13,008 nucleotides of DNA from positions 1 to 13,008 of the forward strand of contig CAJWOB010000031.1 of the NCBI GenBank assembly GCA_913043885.1. Direction: 5' to 3'. The stretch is from an uncultured Spirochaetaceae bacterium. Lineage in GTDB: Bacteria; Spirochaetota; Spirochaetia; SZUA-6; Bin103. The position numbers were made by a program, and so were the translations under genes. The number at the start of each line of letters is the position of its first letter. Position 1 is the stretch's first letter. Below, piece after piece: positions 1 through 6,867 of the stretch. Below the pieces are notes generated by a model. That model was not told where the DNA came from and did not search any database. It saw only the letters and a program-made list of their open reading frames with translations.

Positions 1-153
1 GATATCCATCAAGGTAAGAACGACGGCGGTCCAGCCGATCAGCATCGGAACCGTGTGAGCGCGGCAGTCATAAGCGTGGCTCCAGACAAGAAACGTGGCC
101 GCGACCGCCAACCCCACAAAAGCAGGGAGCATTCGTCTGATCTGCGGGCTCAT
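1..153 (-). CDS. TctB-like small membrane protein, N-terminal part (runs off window)
   Basis: This is a minus-strand reading frame opening with ATG at 153-151 and staying open for 51 codons to the window edge. A purine-rich GAGGCGGGG lies about 6 bases upstream of the ATG. The peptide has a short basic start (MSPQIRRM), a first hydrophobic helix (about residues 9-24), a polar loop (HAYDCRAHT), then a second hydrophobic helix beginning VPMLIGW. That arrangement, with a loop followed by a P-x-L-I-G helix start and a closing acidic residue, recalls TctB/DUF1468, the small membrane subunit of tripartite tricarboxylate transporters, which works with a large permease (TctA) and a periplasmic binding protein (TctC). 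The resemblance comes from memory and covers only 51 residues, so another small membrane protein is possible. It is divergent from the rest of the window and probably belongs to a separate transport operon. Confidence 0.5.
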   Translation of the reverse strand, partial: MSPQIRRMLPAFVGLAVAATFLVWSHAYDCRAHTVPMLIGWTAVVLTLMDI

Positions 154-215
154 GACGTGCCCCGCCTCGCGCGGCGGCGCCTGCGGCGAGCGCCCCGGTT
201 GCCGACACCGCACCG
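154..215. promoter_or_regulatory. Divergent intergenic gap, presumed promoter region
   Basis: These 62 bases separate the minus-strand TctB-like gene from the plus-strand TonB-C gene, so promoters for both directions should lie here or within the gene ends. The stretch is very GC-rich and I see no convincing -35/-10 pair. The plus-strand TonB-C frame is open back to a TGA at 153-155, so a non-ATG start inside this gap cannot be excluded. The region from 156 onward encodes an Ala/Pro-rich peptide in that frame. Confidence 0.3.
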
Positions 216-776
216 GTGGTTCGAGAGGAGCTGCCGACGCTCCCAAGAGCGGCCAGCCCCGCTGCCCGCGACGCAGCCGCTGAGGGCGCCGCCGGAGTCG
301 CGCTGCTGGCCCCCCACCGCCCGGCTGACCGCCGCTGGAGCGGCCCGTCGACCTACGCCGTCGCGACGCCGCGCCGCGTCGTGGCCTTTCCTCCGACAGA
401 AGTACTGAGCCGCCTCCAGCCCACGACCGCCGTCACTCAGGCCGACCCGACCACCGACAGCCCCAGCGGCGGCGGCGAGCCGTTTGTCGAGGTGGTGCAG
501 GTGCAGTCCGGGCCGACGGCGACGGAGCGGCCACTCGACATCGGCATTCCCTATCCGCCCTCGTTGCGAAGCGCCGGCCACGAGGCGGACATCAGGATCC
601 GTGTGACGGTAGACGCCGCCGGCAAGGTCGTGGGCGTCGATTACCTGCGCAGCTCCGGGCACGGCGCCGTGGATGCGGAGGTCGAGCAGAGGATCCGTGA
701 GCACCTGTTCGCCGCCGAGGTCGAATCGTCGACCGTGGATGTCGTGGTCCGCTTCCGGCTGGAGCGGCCGTTTTGA
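216..776 (+). CDS. TonB C-terminal domain protein without membrane anchor
   Basis: The 186-residue product ends in a TonB C-terminal fold (about residues 105-186): a PLDIGIPYPPSLR entry motif with the characteristic Y-P, a strand with IRIRVTVDAAGKV, the helix of VDAEVEQRIREHLF, and a closing strand DVVVRFRLERP. TonB proteins transmit proton-motive energy from the ExbBD complex to outer-membrane receptors, and TonB-C domains also occur in other envelope proteins. The N-terminal half is Ala/Pro/Arg-rich and disordered-looking. No hydrophobic N-terminal helix is present, although classical TonB needs one to sit in the inner membrane. The start is uncertain: GTG 216 is the first standard start after the in-frame stop at 153-155, and the extra upstream codons would not add a helix. 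Its TGA (774-776) overlaps the TTG start of the TamB-like gene, so the two are probably translated together. No exbB or exbD is visible. Confidence 0.72.
   Translation: MVREELPTLPRAASPAARDAAAEGAAGVALLAPHRPADRRWSGPSTYAVATPRRVVAFPPTEVLSRLQPTTAVTQADPTTDSPSGGGEPFVEVVQVQSGPTATERPLDIGIPYPPSLRSAGHEADIRIRVTVDAAGKVVGVDYLRSSGHGAVDAEVEQRIREHLFAAEVESSTVDVVVRFRLERPF
761..764 (+). promoter_or_regulatory. Ribosome binding site supporting TTG start of tamB-like gene
   Basis: GGAG sits 8 bases upstream of the TTG at 773. No ATG occurs in that frame for about 45 codons, and the membrane anchor is encoded before the first ATG. The site therefore supports the rare TTG start and the TTGA overlap with the preceding gene. 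Confidence 0.5.
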
Positions 777-3700
777 GGCAGACTAGCCACCGTCCCTCGT
801 CCCGGCGCTGCACCATCCGACCCCGCGCCTTCGAGCTCGCCTGGTTTGCGGCGCTCATTGCGGTGACCGTCCTCGGCATCCGCGTGCTAGGTGCTCGCCT
901 CGATGTGCAGATGGCGGCGGTGCGCGACGCCGCGATGGCCGAGCTCTCCCGGCAGCTGGGCCGCCACATCGACTACGGCAGCATTTCTCCCTCCATCCTG
1001 CGCGCCATCGAGGTGCGCAATCTGGTCGTGCGCACCTCGCCGGGAGGGGCGCCGCTGGTGGCGGTCGACCGCGTGCGAGTCGGCTATAGCCTACTGCGCC
1101 TGGTCGCGACCAGTGATCCGCTGGAGGCGCTCCGCGAGATACGGCTGGTCGACTCGCGTTTCGTCATCGATACCCGCCGCGACCGCGAGCTGATCGCTCT
1201 GCTGCAGCGGCTGCTCGAGGCCGCGGACCCCGGCGCGCTGGCGGTAACCCTCTCCGGCGCCAACCTGCAGGTGCGGGTGGTCGCCGACGATGCCATCGTG
1301 GATGTCAGCCGGCTGTTCTTCCGCGTCCGCACCGGCCGGGAGCTCGCTACCTCGGCGCGCGCCGACGTGGTGGTCAGTCTCCTGGATGCAGCGGGTGCCA
1401 GTGCGCAAACCGTCGCCGACGCGCCGCGGCCGAACGCGGCGCCGCCGCGGCGTTACGAGACCAGTGTCCGCATCGATGGCACCACGGAGCTGGCGACCGC
1501 CCGCAGCGACGCCAACGTCGACCTGCGCTTCGTGCGAGGCCCGTCGTTCCAGCTGGGCCGCCAACGGCTGCGCATCGGTCAGCGCGGCGACGAGGTGCGC
1601 ATGGTGAAGGTGCAGGATCGCGCTCCGGTCGACCTTGCTGCATCGCTGGCGCTCGAGACCGGTCAGCTGGAGGTGGAGTTCCAGGTCGAGCGGTTCCAGC
1701 CCGAGCGGATGCTGCGGCTACGCGGTTCGTTGAGCGCCGCCGCCGACGTGCTGTCGTCGTCTCTCACCGGCGAGGGCACGCTCCACCACCAGCTGGGGTC
1801 ATCGCAGTTCGACTATCGCTTCGACCTGAGTGGCGACATCGTCGGGCTGCCCTATCCCGAGCGGGTAGCGATGATCGCGCGCGCGATCGGCGATGAGCGG
1901 TCAATGGCGCTCGAGCCACTGCAGCTGGACTCCGACGTGGGGGAGCTCGCGTTCGTCGGCGACGTGCTCTACGAGAACCTGTTCCCCGACGGCCTGCTTA
2001 CCCTGCGCAACGTCGATACCCAGACCGGCCACGACCTGGACGCGTTCCTGCGCCTCGGTCGCGGGCTGGACAGCCTGCGCATTCGCGGCGACCGGATCGC
2101 GCTGGGGCTCACCGGCTTTCGCAACGTGCAGCTCGATCTGCGGCCGGTGGTCACCGGCGGCGACGCGGCCGGCCTTCTGGCCGCTGGCTTCGACTACCAG
2201 CTGTCAGCAGAGGTGGACGACCGCGGCAGCAACAGCATCGCCGCCAGCGGTTCGATCTCGTTGCGTCCCGAGGTGGCGCTGGAGGTAGATGCCTCCGTTC
2301 AGGCGGTGCCCGCCGGCCACATCTACGACCTTTTCGTGCCGCGAGGCGCCGCCCCCTGGGTGGCGCGGCTCGCCGATGCCACCACCATCGGTGCCGACCT
2401 GCGCGTCACCACCGACTTCCGCCGTCTCCAGTTCGTCGCCGATCGCCTGTACGCCTTCGACGCCGCGTCCCCACAAACGCGGGTGGAGCTGGCGGCGGCT
2501 GGCTCCGAATCCGAGATCGATCTGCACAGCTTCTCCGGCCGGTACGACGACCACGTCTTCAGCGGCTCATCTACGATTCGTATCGAGCCCAGGTCGGTGG
2601 GAGTGGACGCTGAGCTGGTGGTCGACGGGCTGCCCTACCAGCTGACCGCTCGTGCCGGAGGTGGCGCCGTTCGAGTGGACGGATCGCATGGTCTGGTGAT
2701 CCGCGGCCGCCGCGGTTTGGACGGAGAGACGCTGGCGTTCTCGGTCGACAGCGACCAGTTGCCCCTTCCGCTGGTGGGGGCGCCGCCTATGCTCGCCACC
2801 CTCGACATGACCGGCCACTTCCGCTCGGTCGACGACTGGTCCCTGCGCTCGCGCGGCTCGACGCTGGTGGGTGTGCCGGGGCTGCGCAGCGAGCGGCCGA
2901 CCGTGGAGGTGACGTTTTCCGCGGATCAGGAGCGTGCTACCGTTAGCAATCTGCTGTTCGAGGACGATCTATCGCGCCTTACCGGCGGCGGCAGCGGTAC
3001 CTACTCGACTCGCCTGCGCGATATCGAAGCCACGCTCACTCTCTTCGCCGAGGAGGGGGGAGAGCGCTACGTTGCCGCCCTCTCGCTGACGCCCGAGGAG
3101 CTGAATGGCCGGCTCAGCTTCGCCGCCGCCCCGCTGGAGCGACTCGCCGCTCTGCCGATCTCCGGAGATCTGAACGGTACCGTCGTAGTGGATGGCGAGC
3201 CGGAGCTGCCTGCGTGGAGCATCGATGCCGAGCTCGCGAACGGCCGCCTCAACCGCGACCCGATTGCCCTCAGCGGCGGCGTCGACATTTTCGACCGGTT
3301 GGTGTCGATCCGCGACGTACGGCTGGGGCTGCTCAGTCACCGAGTGCGTAACGGTCGCGTGTTCTACGACCTGGCCACCGGTCGACTCGACGCCCAGGCG
3401 GACTACGCCGCGGAGGTGTTCGGTGACCCGGTGGACGCCAGCATTCAGTTGACCGCCTCCGACGCGGCTGCTCCGGAGGGCGGCGGGTTTGCCGACGCCC
3501 TGGCGCTGGGCGCCACCGCCGAGTTGTGGGTGTACGACATCCGTGTCGACGGCGAGCCGCTGCCAACCTGGCAGGGACGTGTGGCGGTGCCACCGGCGCC
3601 CACCGAGACAGCGGTGACCTTTGCCGGTGGGCCCAACGGCGCCTTCAACGGCCGCGTGGACCGCGACGGCAGCTTCGAGCTGGTAGTCGCGGAGCCCTAT

Positions 3701-4840
3701 CCGATAGTCGGCCGCGCGTCCGGAGTGGTGGCTGGCCGCACGATAGATGCCCGTGCCGTGTTCGACGCCATCGACGTGGCGTTTGCCAGCGACATCCTGG
3801 ACACCGACACTCTTGCCTTCACGGCGGGCGCAGGCAGCGGCGAGGTGACGCTGGTCGGCCCGATCAACGATCCCGACATCACCGGAGTAATCGAATTGAC
3901 CGGAACGGTGGGCGAGTCGCGCTTCAGCCCGGCCACACTAGGTCCCTACTCGACCGAGCTTCGGTTCGGGGATCAGCAGCTGGTTGTCGACACCCTGCGT
4001 GCCGACGGGCCGACGGTGGCGCCACTCACCCTCTCGGCGGTAGCGGTGGTGGAGCACTGGGCGCCGAGCGATTACCGTGTCGAGCTGGCCACCACCGCGG
4101 AGGAGGGGGTGCCGATCAGGCACCGGTTCGGGCCGGTGCTCTACGACGGCCGGGCCGTCGGAGCCCTGTCCATCTCCGGCGGGGGCGGCGAGGTGGCCAT
4201 CAGCGGCGACGTCGACGCGTCATTCGCCACCGTATCGTTGGCCGGTCAGGATGAGGGCAGGGGAGGGAGTCCACTGGCGGTGGACGTGGCCGTGCGCATC
4301 GGCCGCCGCGTCGAGTTCGCCTGGCCGTCGGAGCAGTTCCCGATTCTGCGCGCCCTGCTCGATCCCGAGGATCTGGTGGCCGTTCGCTACGACGGCGCCG
4401 ACGGCAGCTACGCGGTGGAGGGCGAGGTGGCGGTGCGCGGCGGCGACGTCATCTACTTCGACCGCAGCTTCATCTTGCGAGAGGGAAGCATCCGGTTTCA
4501 GGAGGACGAGCTGGGGTTCGACCCGTTCCTGAGCGTGCGCGCCGAGACCCGCGAGCGCGACGCCGCCGGCACCGATGTCAGGATCACGCTGGCTGCCGAT
4601 ACTCCCCTCAGCGAGTTCGGCGCGCAGAACATCAGCTTCACCGCCGACCCGCCGACCAACGAGCTCGCCATCGAGGCACTCTTGGGGGCGCCCTTGACCG
4701 GACCCCTGGCCGCCGATCAGGGCAGTAGCGGTCTCGGCCTCACCGCCATCTCGCTCTCGGGCGACCTGCTGATGGCCGCTGGATTCGGCGTTCTGCACCT
4801 GGTGTTTGGCGCGTTCATCGCGCAGCGCCACGGCGGTTGA
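773..4840 (+). CDS. TamB-like (DUF490) envelope assembly/lipid-transport protein
   Basis: The 1355-residue product has an N-terminal hydrophobic anchor (about residues 20-40, FELAWFAALIAVTVLGIRV). A very long, repetitive beta-strand-rich body follows, with alternating polar and hydrophobic residues, as in AsmA/TamB proteins. These form a hydrophobic groove across the periplasm and are implicated in moving phospholipid to the outer membrane or assisting outer-membrane protein insertion. The TamB/DUF490 core is clearest from about residue 1178 to 1310, with FAWPSEQFPILRALL, an AVRYDG strand, VIYFDRSFILREG, and a PFLSVRAETRERD strand. The length is usual for the family. The C-terminus is odd: after about residue 1320 it ends in a hydrophobic stretch (LLMAAGFGVLHLVFGAF) and a basic tail, instead of the beta-rich segment with terminal aromatic residues that I expect. 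The TTG start is chosen because the anchor is encoded before any ATG. Its TGA lies 11 bases before the next gene's start. Confidence 0.85.
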   Translation: MRQTSHRPSSRRCTIRPRAFELAWFAALIAVTVLGIRVLGARLDVQMAAVRDAAMAELSRQLGRHIDYGSISPSILRAIEVRNLVVRTSPGGAPLVAVDRVRVGYSLLRLVATSDPLEALREIRLVDSRFVIDTRRDRELIALLQRLLEAADPGALAVTLSGANLQVRVVADDAIVDVSRLFFRVRTGRELATSARADVVVSLLDAAGASAQTVADAPRPNAAPPRRYETSVRIDGTTELATARSDANVDLRFVRGPSFQLGRQRLRIGQRGDEVRMVKVQDRAPVDLAASLALETGQLEVEFQVERFQPERMLRLRGSLSAAADVLSSSLTGEGTLHHQLGSSQFDYRFDLSGDIVGLPYPERVAMIARAIGDERSMALEPLQLDSDVGELAFVGDVLYENLFPDGLLTLRNVDTQTGHDLDAFLRLGRGLDSLRIRGDRIALGLTGFRNVQLDLRPVVTGGDAAGLLAAGFDYQLSAEVDDRGSNSIAASGSISLRPEVALEVDASVQAVPAGHIYDLFVPRGAAPWVARLADATTIGADLRVTTDFRRLQFVADRLYAFDAASPQTRVELAAAGSESEIDLHSFSGRYDDHVFSGSSTIRIEPRSVGVDAELVVDGLPYQLTARAGGGAVRVDGSHGLVIRGRRGLDGETLAFSVDSDQLPLPLVGAPPMLATLDMTGHFRSVDDWSLRSRGSTLVGVPGLRSERPTVEVTFSADQERATVSNLLFEDDLSRLTGGGSGTYSTRLRDIEATLTLFAEEGGERYVAALSLTPEELNGRLSFAAAPLERLAALPISGDLNGTVVVDGEPELPAWSIDAELANGRLNRDPIALSGGVDIFDRLVSIRDVRLGLLSHRVRNGRVFYDLATGRLDAQADYAAEVFGDPVDASIQLTASDAAAPEGGGFADALALGATAELWVYDIRVDGEPLPTWQGRVAVPPAPTETAVTFAGGPNGAFNGRVDRDGSFELVVAEPYPIVGRASGVVAGRTIDARAVFDAIDVAFASDILDTDTLAFTAGAGSGEVTLVGPINDPDITGVIELTGTVGESRFSPATLGPYSTELRFGDQQLVVDTLRADGPTVAPLTLSAVAVVEHWAPSDYRVELATTAEEGVPIRHRFGPVLYDGRAVGALSISGGGGEVAISGDVDASFATVSLAGQDEGRGGSPLAVDVAVRIGRRVEFAWPSEQFPILRALLDPEDLVAVRYDGADGSYAVEGEVAVRGGDVIYFDRSFILREGSIRFQEDELGFDPFLSVRAETRERDAAGTDVRITLAADTPLSEFGAQNISFTADPPTNELAIEALLGAPLTGPLAADQGSSGLGLTAISLSGDLLMAAGFGVLHLVFGAFIAQRHGG

Positions 4841-4843
4841 GGG
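4839..4843 (+). promoter_or_regulatory. Ribosome binding site deciding the regulator start
   Basis: GAGGG overlaps the tamB-like stop codon and lies 8 bases before ATG 4852. Two other in-frame candidates exist: TTG 4837, which would overlap the stop as TTGA, and ATG 4846. Both are less well placed relative to this site, so 4852 is preferred. Confidence 0.45.
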
Positions 4844-4851
4844 CAATGACG

Positions 4852-5286
4852 ATGAGCGACCGGATCATCACCGGGGCAGCGTCCGAAATCGACGCGCTAC
4901 CGCGTCCGGAGCTGCGGCGCGCAATTCGGACCCTGGTGGCACCTGGTGAGCCCGGGATCGACAAGCTCATCCACGAACGAACGAGGCTGGCGATCATGAG
5001 CTCCCTGGCCGCGGTCGAGAGCCTGTCGTTCGCAGATCTGAAGACCCTCCTCCAGGCCTCCGACGGCAACCTCAGCGTACATGCGCGTAAGCTCGAGCAC
5101 GCTGACTACGTCGACGCCACCAAGTACTTCGATGGCCGCACGCCGAAGACGCGGTTTCGTCTGACTCCGGGCGGGCGCGAGGCATTGGCTAGCTATCTCG
5201 ACCACATGGAGCGCATAATCGTGGCCGCCCGTGCGCACACCGCCCCTACTCCCGACCGCTCCGACAGCACCGGACGAGGCGCATGA
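4852..5286 (+). CDS. Winged-helix transcriptional regulator (HTH_34/MarR-ArsR-like)
   Basis: The product is 144 residues from ATG 4852. It has an N-terminal extension of about 33 residues, then a winged-helix domain. The domain runs from IDKLIHERTRLAIMSSL (helix 1), through the helix-turn-helix in LSFADLKTLLQASDGNLSVH and the recognition helix ARKLEHADYV, to a wing with the basic GRTPKTRFRLT and a final helix (GREALASYLDHMERII). This layout matches the small winged-helix DNA-binding family (Pfam HTH_34) related to MarR and ArsR regulators. No metal-binding cysteines or recognisable ligand domain are seen, so the signal is unknown. The gene overlaps the following cis-prenyltransferase by 4 bases (ATGA), which suggests co-translation and a role tied to isoprenoid or envelope synthesis, possibly autoregulating this operon. 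The partner promoter cannot be identified from this window. Confidence 0.82.
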   Translation: MSDRIITGAASEIDALPRPELRRAIRTLVAPGEPGIDKLIHERTRLAIMSSLAAVESLSFADLKTLLQASDGNLSVHARKLEHADYVDATKYFDGRTPKTRFRLTPGGREALASYLDHMERIIVAARAHTAPTPDRSDSTGRGA

Positions 5287-6113
5287 GCACCGTGCACCCC
5301 GACAGCGAGCGCGCCGCCGGCGGTCTGCATGTCGGCATCATCATGGACGGCAATGGCCGCTGGGCAACCACACGCGGCCGCAGCCGCTACTATGGCTATC
5401 CGGCGGGCGCGAAGGCGGTGCGCAGGGTGGTGCGGACGGCACCGGACCTCGGTATTCGCACACTAACGCTCTATGCGTTCTCCGCAGACAACTGGCAGCG
5501 ACCGGAGCGAGAGGTGCAGCTGATGTTTCGACTATTCGAGCGCTACCTGCGGCGGGAGAAGACCGAATGTATCGATAACGACGTGCGGCTGGAGGTAATC
5601 GGCCGACGCGATCGTTTGTCGACGCCGCTGCTGCAGGCGATTGACGACACGGAGACGGCCACCCGCGACGGCGCCAAGCTCCTGCTGCGCCTAGCGGTGG
5701 ATTACTCTGCCCGTCAGGCAATTCTCGACGCCGCCCGCCGCTACGTCGCGGCGACCACGCTCGGCAATTCGGTGCCCAACGCCTCGACCATCGAGAGCCT
5801 GTGGCTAAGCGACGAGCGGATCGAGGAGTTCGGGCGCGTGGTCGGCGACCAACGCGCGCGCGCAGCAGGAGTGGGCGAGGTCGATCTGGTGATCCGCACC
5901 GGCGGCGAGCAGCGGTTGAGCGACTTCCTCCTGTGGGAGGCTGCGTACGCCGAGCTCTACTTCACCGAGGTGATGTGGCCGGACTTCGACCGCGCCGTCC
6001 TGGCGGAGGCGCTTGCCGCTTTCGCCGCCCGGGACCGCCGCTTCGGGCGGGTGACGGCGCCGGCAGATGTCGCCGGCGCCGAGATCTTGACCGCGGCGAC
6101 GACCCGTCAGTAG
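5283..6113 (+). CDS. uppS: Isoprenyl (undecaprenyl) diphosphate synthase, cis-prenyltransferase
   Basis: The 276-residue protein is a UppS-family enzyme, which adds isopentenyl units in cis to farnesyl diphosphate to make the C55 carrier for peptidoglycan and surface glycans. It is cytoplasmic and membrane-associated. The catalytic start HVGIIMDGNGRWA carries Asp22. GAKAVRRVV, LTLYAFSADNWQRP and the C-terminal DLVIRTGGEQRLSDFLLW (Arg205, Glu209, Arg211) and AYAELYFTEVMWPDF (Glu224) follow in family order. Several usually conserved motifs differ from the E. coli enzyme as I recall it: GH near residue 38 is GY, ENW is DNW, NYGGR is DYSAR, and SNF is SDF. These point to a distinct UppS clade or a second paralogue. 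The tail after RRFGRV is longer than usual and carries a strong hairpin. Start ATG 5283 overlaps the regulator stop. The usual dxr, cdsA or frr neighbours are absent. Confidence 0.93.
   Translation: MSTVHPDSERAAGGLHVGIIMDGNGRWATTRGRSRYYGYPAGAKAVRRVVRTAPDLGIRTLTLYAFSADNWQRPEREVQLMFRLFERYLRREKTECIDNDVRLEVIGRRDRLSTPLLQAIDDTETATRDGAKLLLRLAVDYSARQAILDAARRYVAATTLGNSVPNASTIESLWLSDERIEEFGRVVGDQRARAAGVGEVDLVIRTGGEQRLSDFLLWEAAYAELYFTEVMWPDFDRAVLAEALAAFAARDRRFGRVTAPADVAGAEILTAATTRQ
6055..6081. repeat. 10-bp perfect inverted repeat near the uppS 3' end
   Basis: CGGCGCCGGC (6055-6064) is followed by a 7-base loop (agatgtc) and by its exact reverse complement GCCGGCGCCG (6072-6081). It lies in the non-conserved tail of uppS, about 30 bases before the stop. 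No T-tract follows, so it is not a canonical intrinsic terminator. It could act as a pause, attenuation or RNA-processing and stability element between uppS and the downstream genes, or be a chance product of GC-rich sequence. Confidence 0.6.
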
Positions 6114-6122
6114 CTTACCGCC

Positions 6123-6542
6123 ATGCCCTACGATCCCGTCATGGTACAGCCGATGCGCGAGGAGCTCACCGACATTGGCGTCGAAGAGCTTACCACCGCC
6201 ACCGCAGTAGACGAATTCATGGCACAGAAGGAAGGCTCGGCCATGCTGATCGTCAACTCGGTATGCGGGTGCGCCGCTGGAAGTGCTCGCCCGGGTATCC
6301 GCGACGCCCTGCAGAACGGGCGCACTCCCGATCGGGTGGCCACGGTCTTCGCGGGCCAGGACCTCGAAGCGACCGCACAGGCGCGCAGCTACTTCGCCCA
6401 CATCCCGCCGAGCAGTCCGTCGGTGGCGCTATTCAACTCCGGCGAGCTGGTCTACATGATGCCGCGTCACCTTATCGAAGGGCGCGGACCCGACGCTATC
6501 GCCGCCGATCTGACCACCGCGTTCGACGAGCATCTCTCCTGA
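6123..6542 (+). CDS. BrxA/BrxB family bacilliredoxin
   Basis: The 139-residue product matches the BrxA/BrxB (YphP/YqiW) family along its whole length. It has VQPMREELTDIGVEEL at the start, the NSVCGCAAG active site with Cys48-Gly-Cys50, RPGIRDALQN, the VFAGQDLEATAQAR segment, and PPSSPSVALFNSGELV followed by MPRHLIEG. These thioredoxin-fold proteins remove bacillithiol from S-bacillithiolated proteins or act as thiol-disulfide isomerases with a low-turnover CGC motif. Both cysteines are present. The length is typical. The name is unrelated to BREX phage-defence genes. It begins 9 bases after the uppS stop, with no clear ribosome binding site, and its TGA overlaps the likely CTG start of the next gene. 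The context of envelope and cytochrome c genes suggests redox upkeep during envelope assembly. Whether the host makes bacillithiol cannot be seen here. Confidence 0.93.
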   Translation: MPYDPVMVQPMREELTDIGVEELTTATAVDEFMAQKEGSAMLIVNSVCGCAAGSARPGIRDALQNGRTPDRVATVFAGQDLEATAQARSYFAHIPPSSPSVALFNSGELVYMMPRHLIEGRGPDAIAADLTTAFDEHLS

Positions 6543-6841
6543 ATCCTGACTCCAGCGGCGCAGCGGCCCAGCATGGCGAGCGCGGCGAGCTCCACGGCAT
6601 TACCGTGGTGCTCGACACGCCGGGACCGGAGATCTACATAGGCCGCTACTTTGAGCGGCGCGAAGAGGGGGTGGTGCTACTCGACGTCGATTTCCACCAC
6701 GACGGCGACGAGGGGCGCTCCAAGCAGGACTTCGTCAGCAACGCCGCACGTTTTGGTCAGTGGAAGAAACTGCAGTCCAAGACGGTGCCGCCGGAGCAGA
6801 TAACCTCGATTACGCGCCTGGCCGACCACGCGCAGCGCTGA
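6539..6841 (+). CDS. Small protein of unknown function, non-ATG start
   Basis: I do not recognise this protein. The frame has no ATG. Candidate starts are CTG 6539, which overlaps the bacilliredoxin stop as CTGA and gives 100 residues, or GTG 6605, which gives 78 residues but cuts into what looks like the first strand. The likely coding part has strands in LHGITVVLDTPGPEIYIGRY and EGVVLLDVDFHHDG, a charged segment DEGRSKQDFVSNAARFGQW, a basic patch WKKLQSKTV, and a closing strand EQITSITRLADH. The pattern suggests a small beta-barrel, possibly nucleic-acid binding or a PRC/Sm-like fold, but that is only an impression. No signal peptide, membrane helix or cysteine motif is seen. The protein-like composition and the lack of any better frame between 6543 and 6866 support it as real. 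Confidence 0.6.
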   Translation: MNPDSSGAAAQHGERGELHGITVVLDTPGPEIYIGRYFERREEGVVLLDVDFHHDGDEGRSKQDFVSNAARFGQWKKLQSKTVPPEQITSITRLADHAQR

Positions 6842-6845
6842 AGAG

Positions 6846-6867
6846 CCGGCGGCCGTAGCCGCGCCGG
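6846..6867 (+). repeat. Bulged inverted repeat at glycosyltransferase start
   Basis: CCGGC-GGC (6846-6853) can pair with GCC-gc-GCCGG (6858-6867) around a 4-base loop (cgta), with a 2-base bulge. It fills the 25-base gap before the glycosyltransferase and touches its GTG start, so a folded RNA could hide the start. No ribosome binding site is evident here. The structure is short and imperfect, so it may have no function. Confidence 0.3.

Noticed and set aside
55..408. Plus-strand frame overlapping the first minus-strand gene and the TonB-C gene
   Set aside because: It is Arg/Pro-rich with no recognisable domain, and crosses both a better minus-strand membrane protein and the TonB-C frame.
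150..704. Minus-strand frame opposite the TonB-C gene
   Set aside because: It is dominated by Arg, Gly and Ala as expected of antisense in GC-rich coding DNA, while the plus strand encodes a clear TonB-C fold.
756..774. CGGC/GCCG stem followed by TTTT at the TonB-C/TamB junction, like a terminator
   Set aside because: The stem is only 4 bp and the T-run is 4 bases, inside overlapping genes that appear co-translated.
4220..4846. Minus-strand frame of about 208 codons opposite the tamB-like 3' end
   Set aside because: It lies opposite the conserved DUF490 core and has no domain of its own.
4790..4870. Frameshift that would restore the missing TamB C-terminus
   Set aside because: Neither alternative frame after the FGVLHLV segment gives the expected continuation, and the downstream DNA is the regulator gene.
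6123..6542. Phage-defence (BREX) reading of the brx name
   Set aside because: The sequence is a CGC-motif bacilliredoxin; no BREX methyltransferase, phosphatase or ATPase genes are present.
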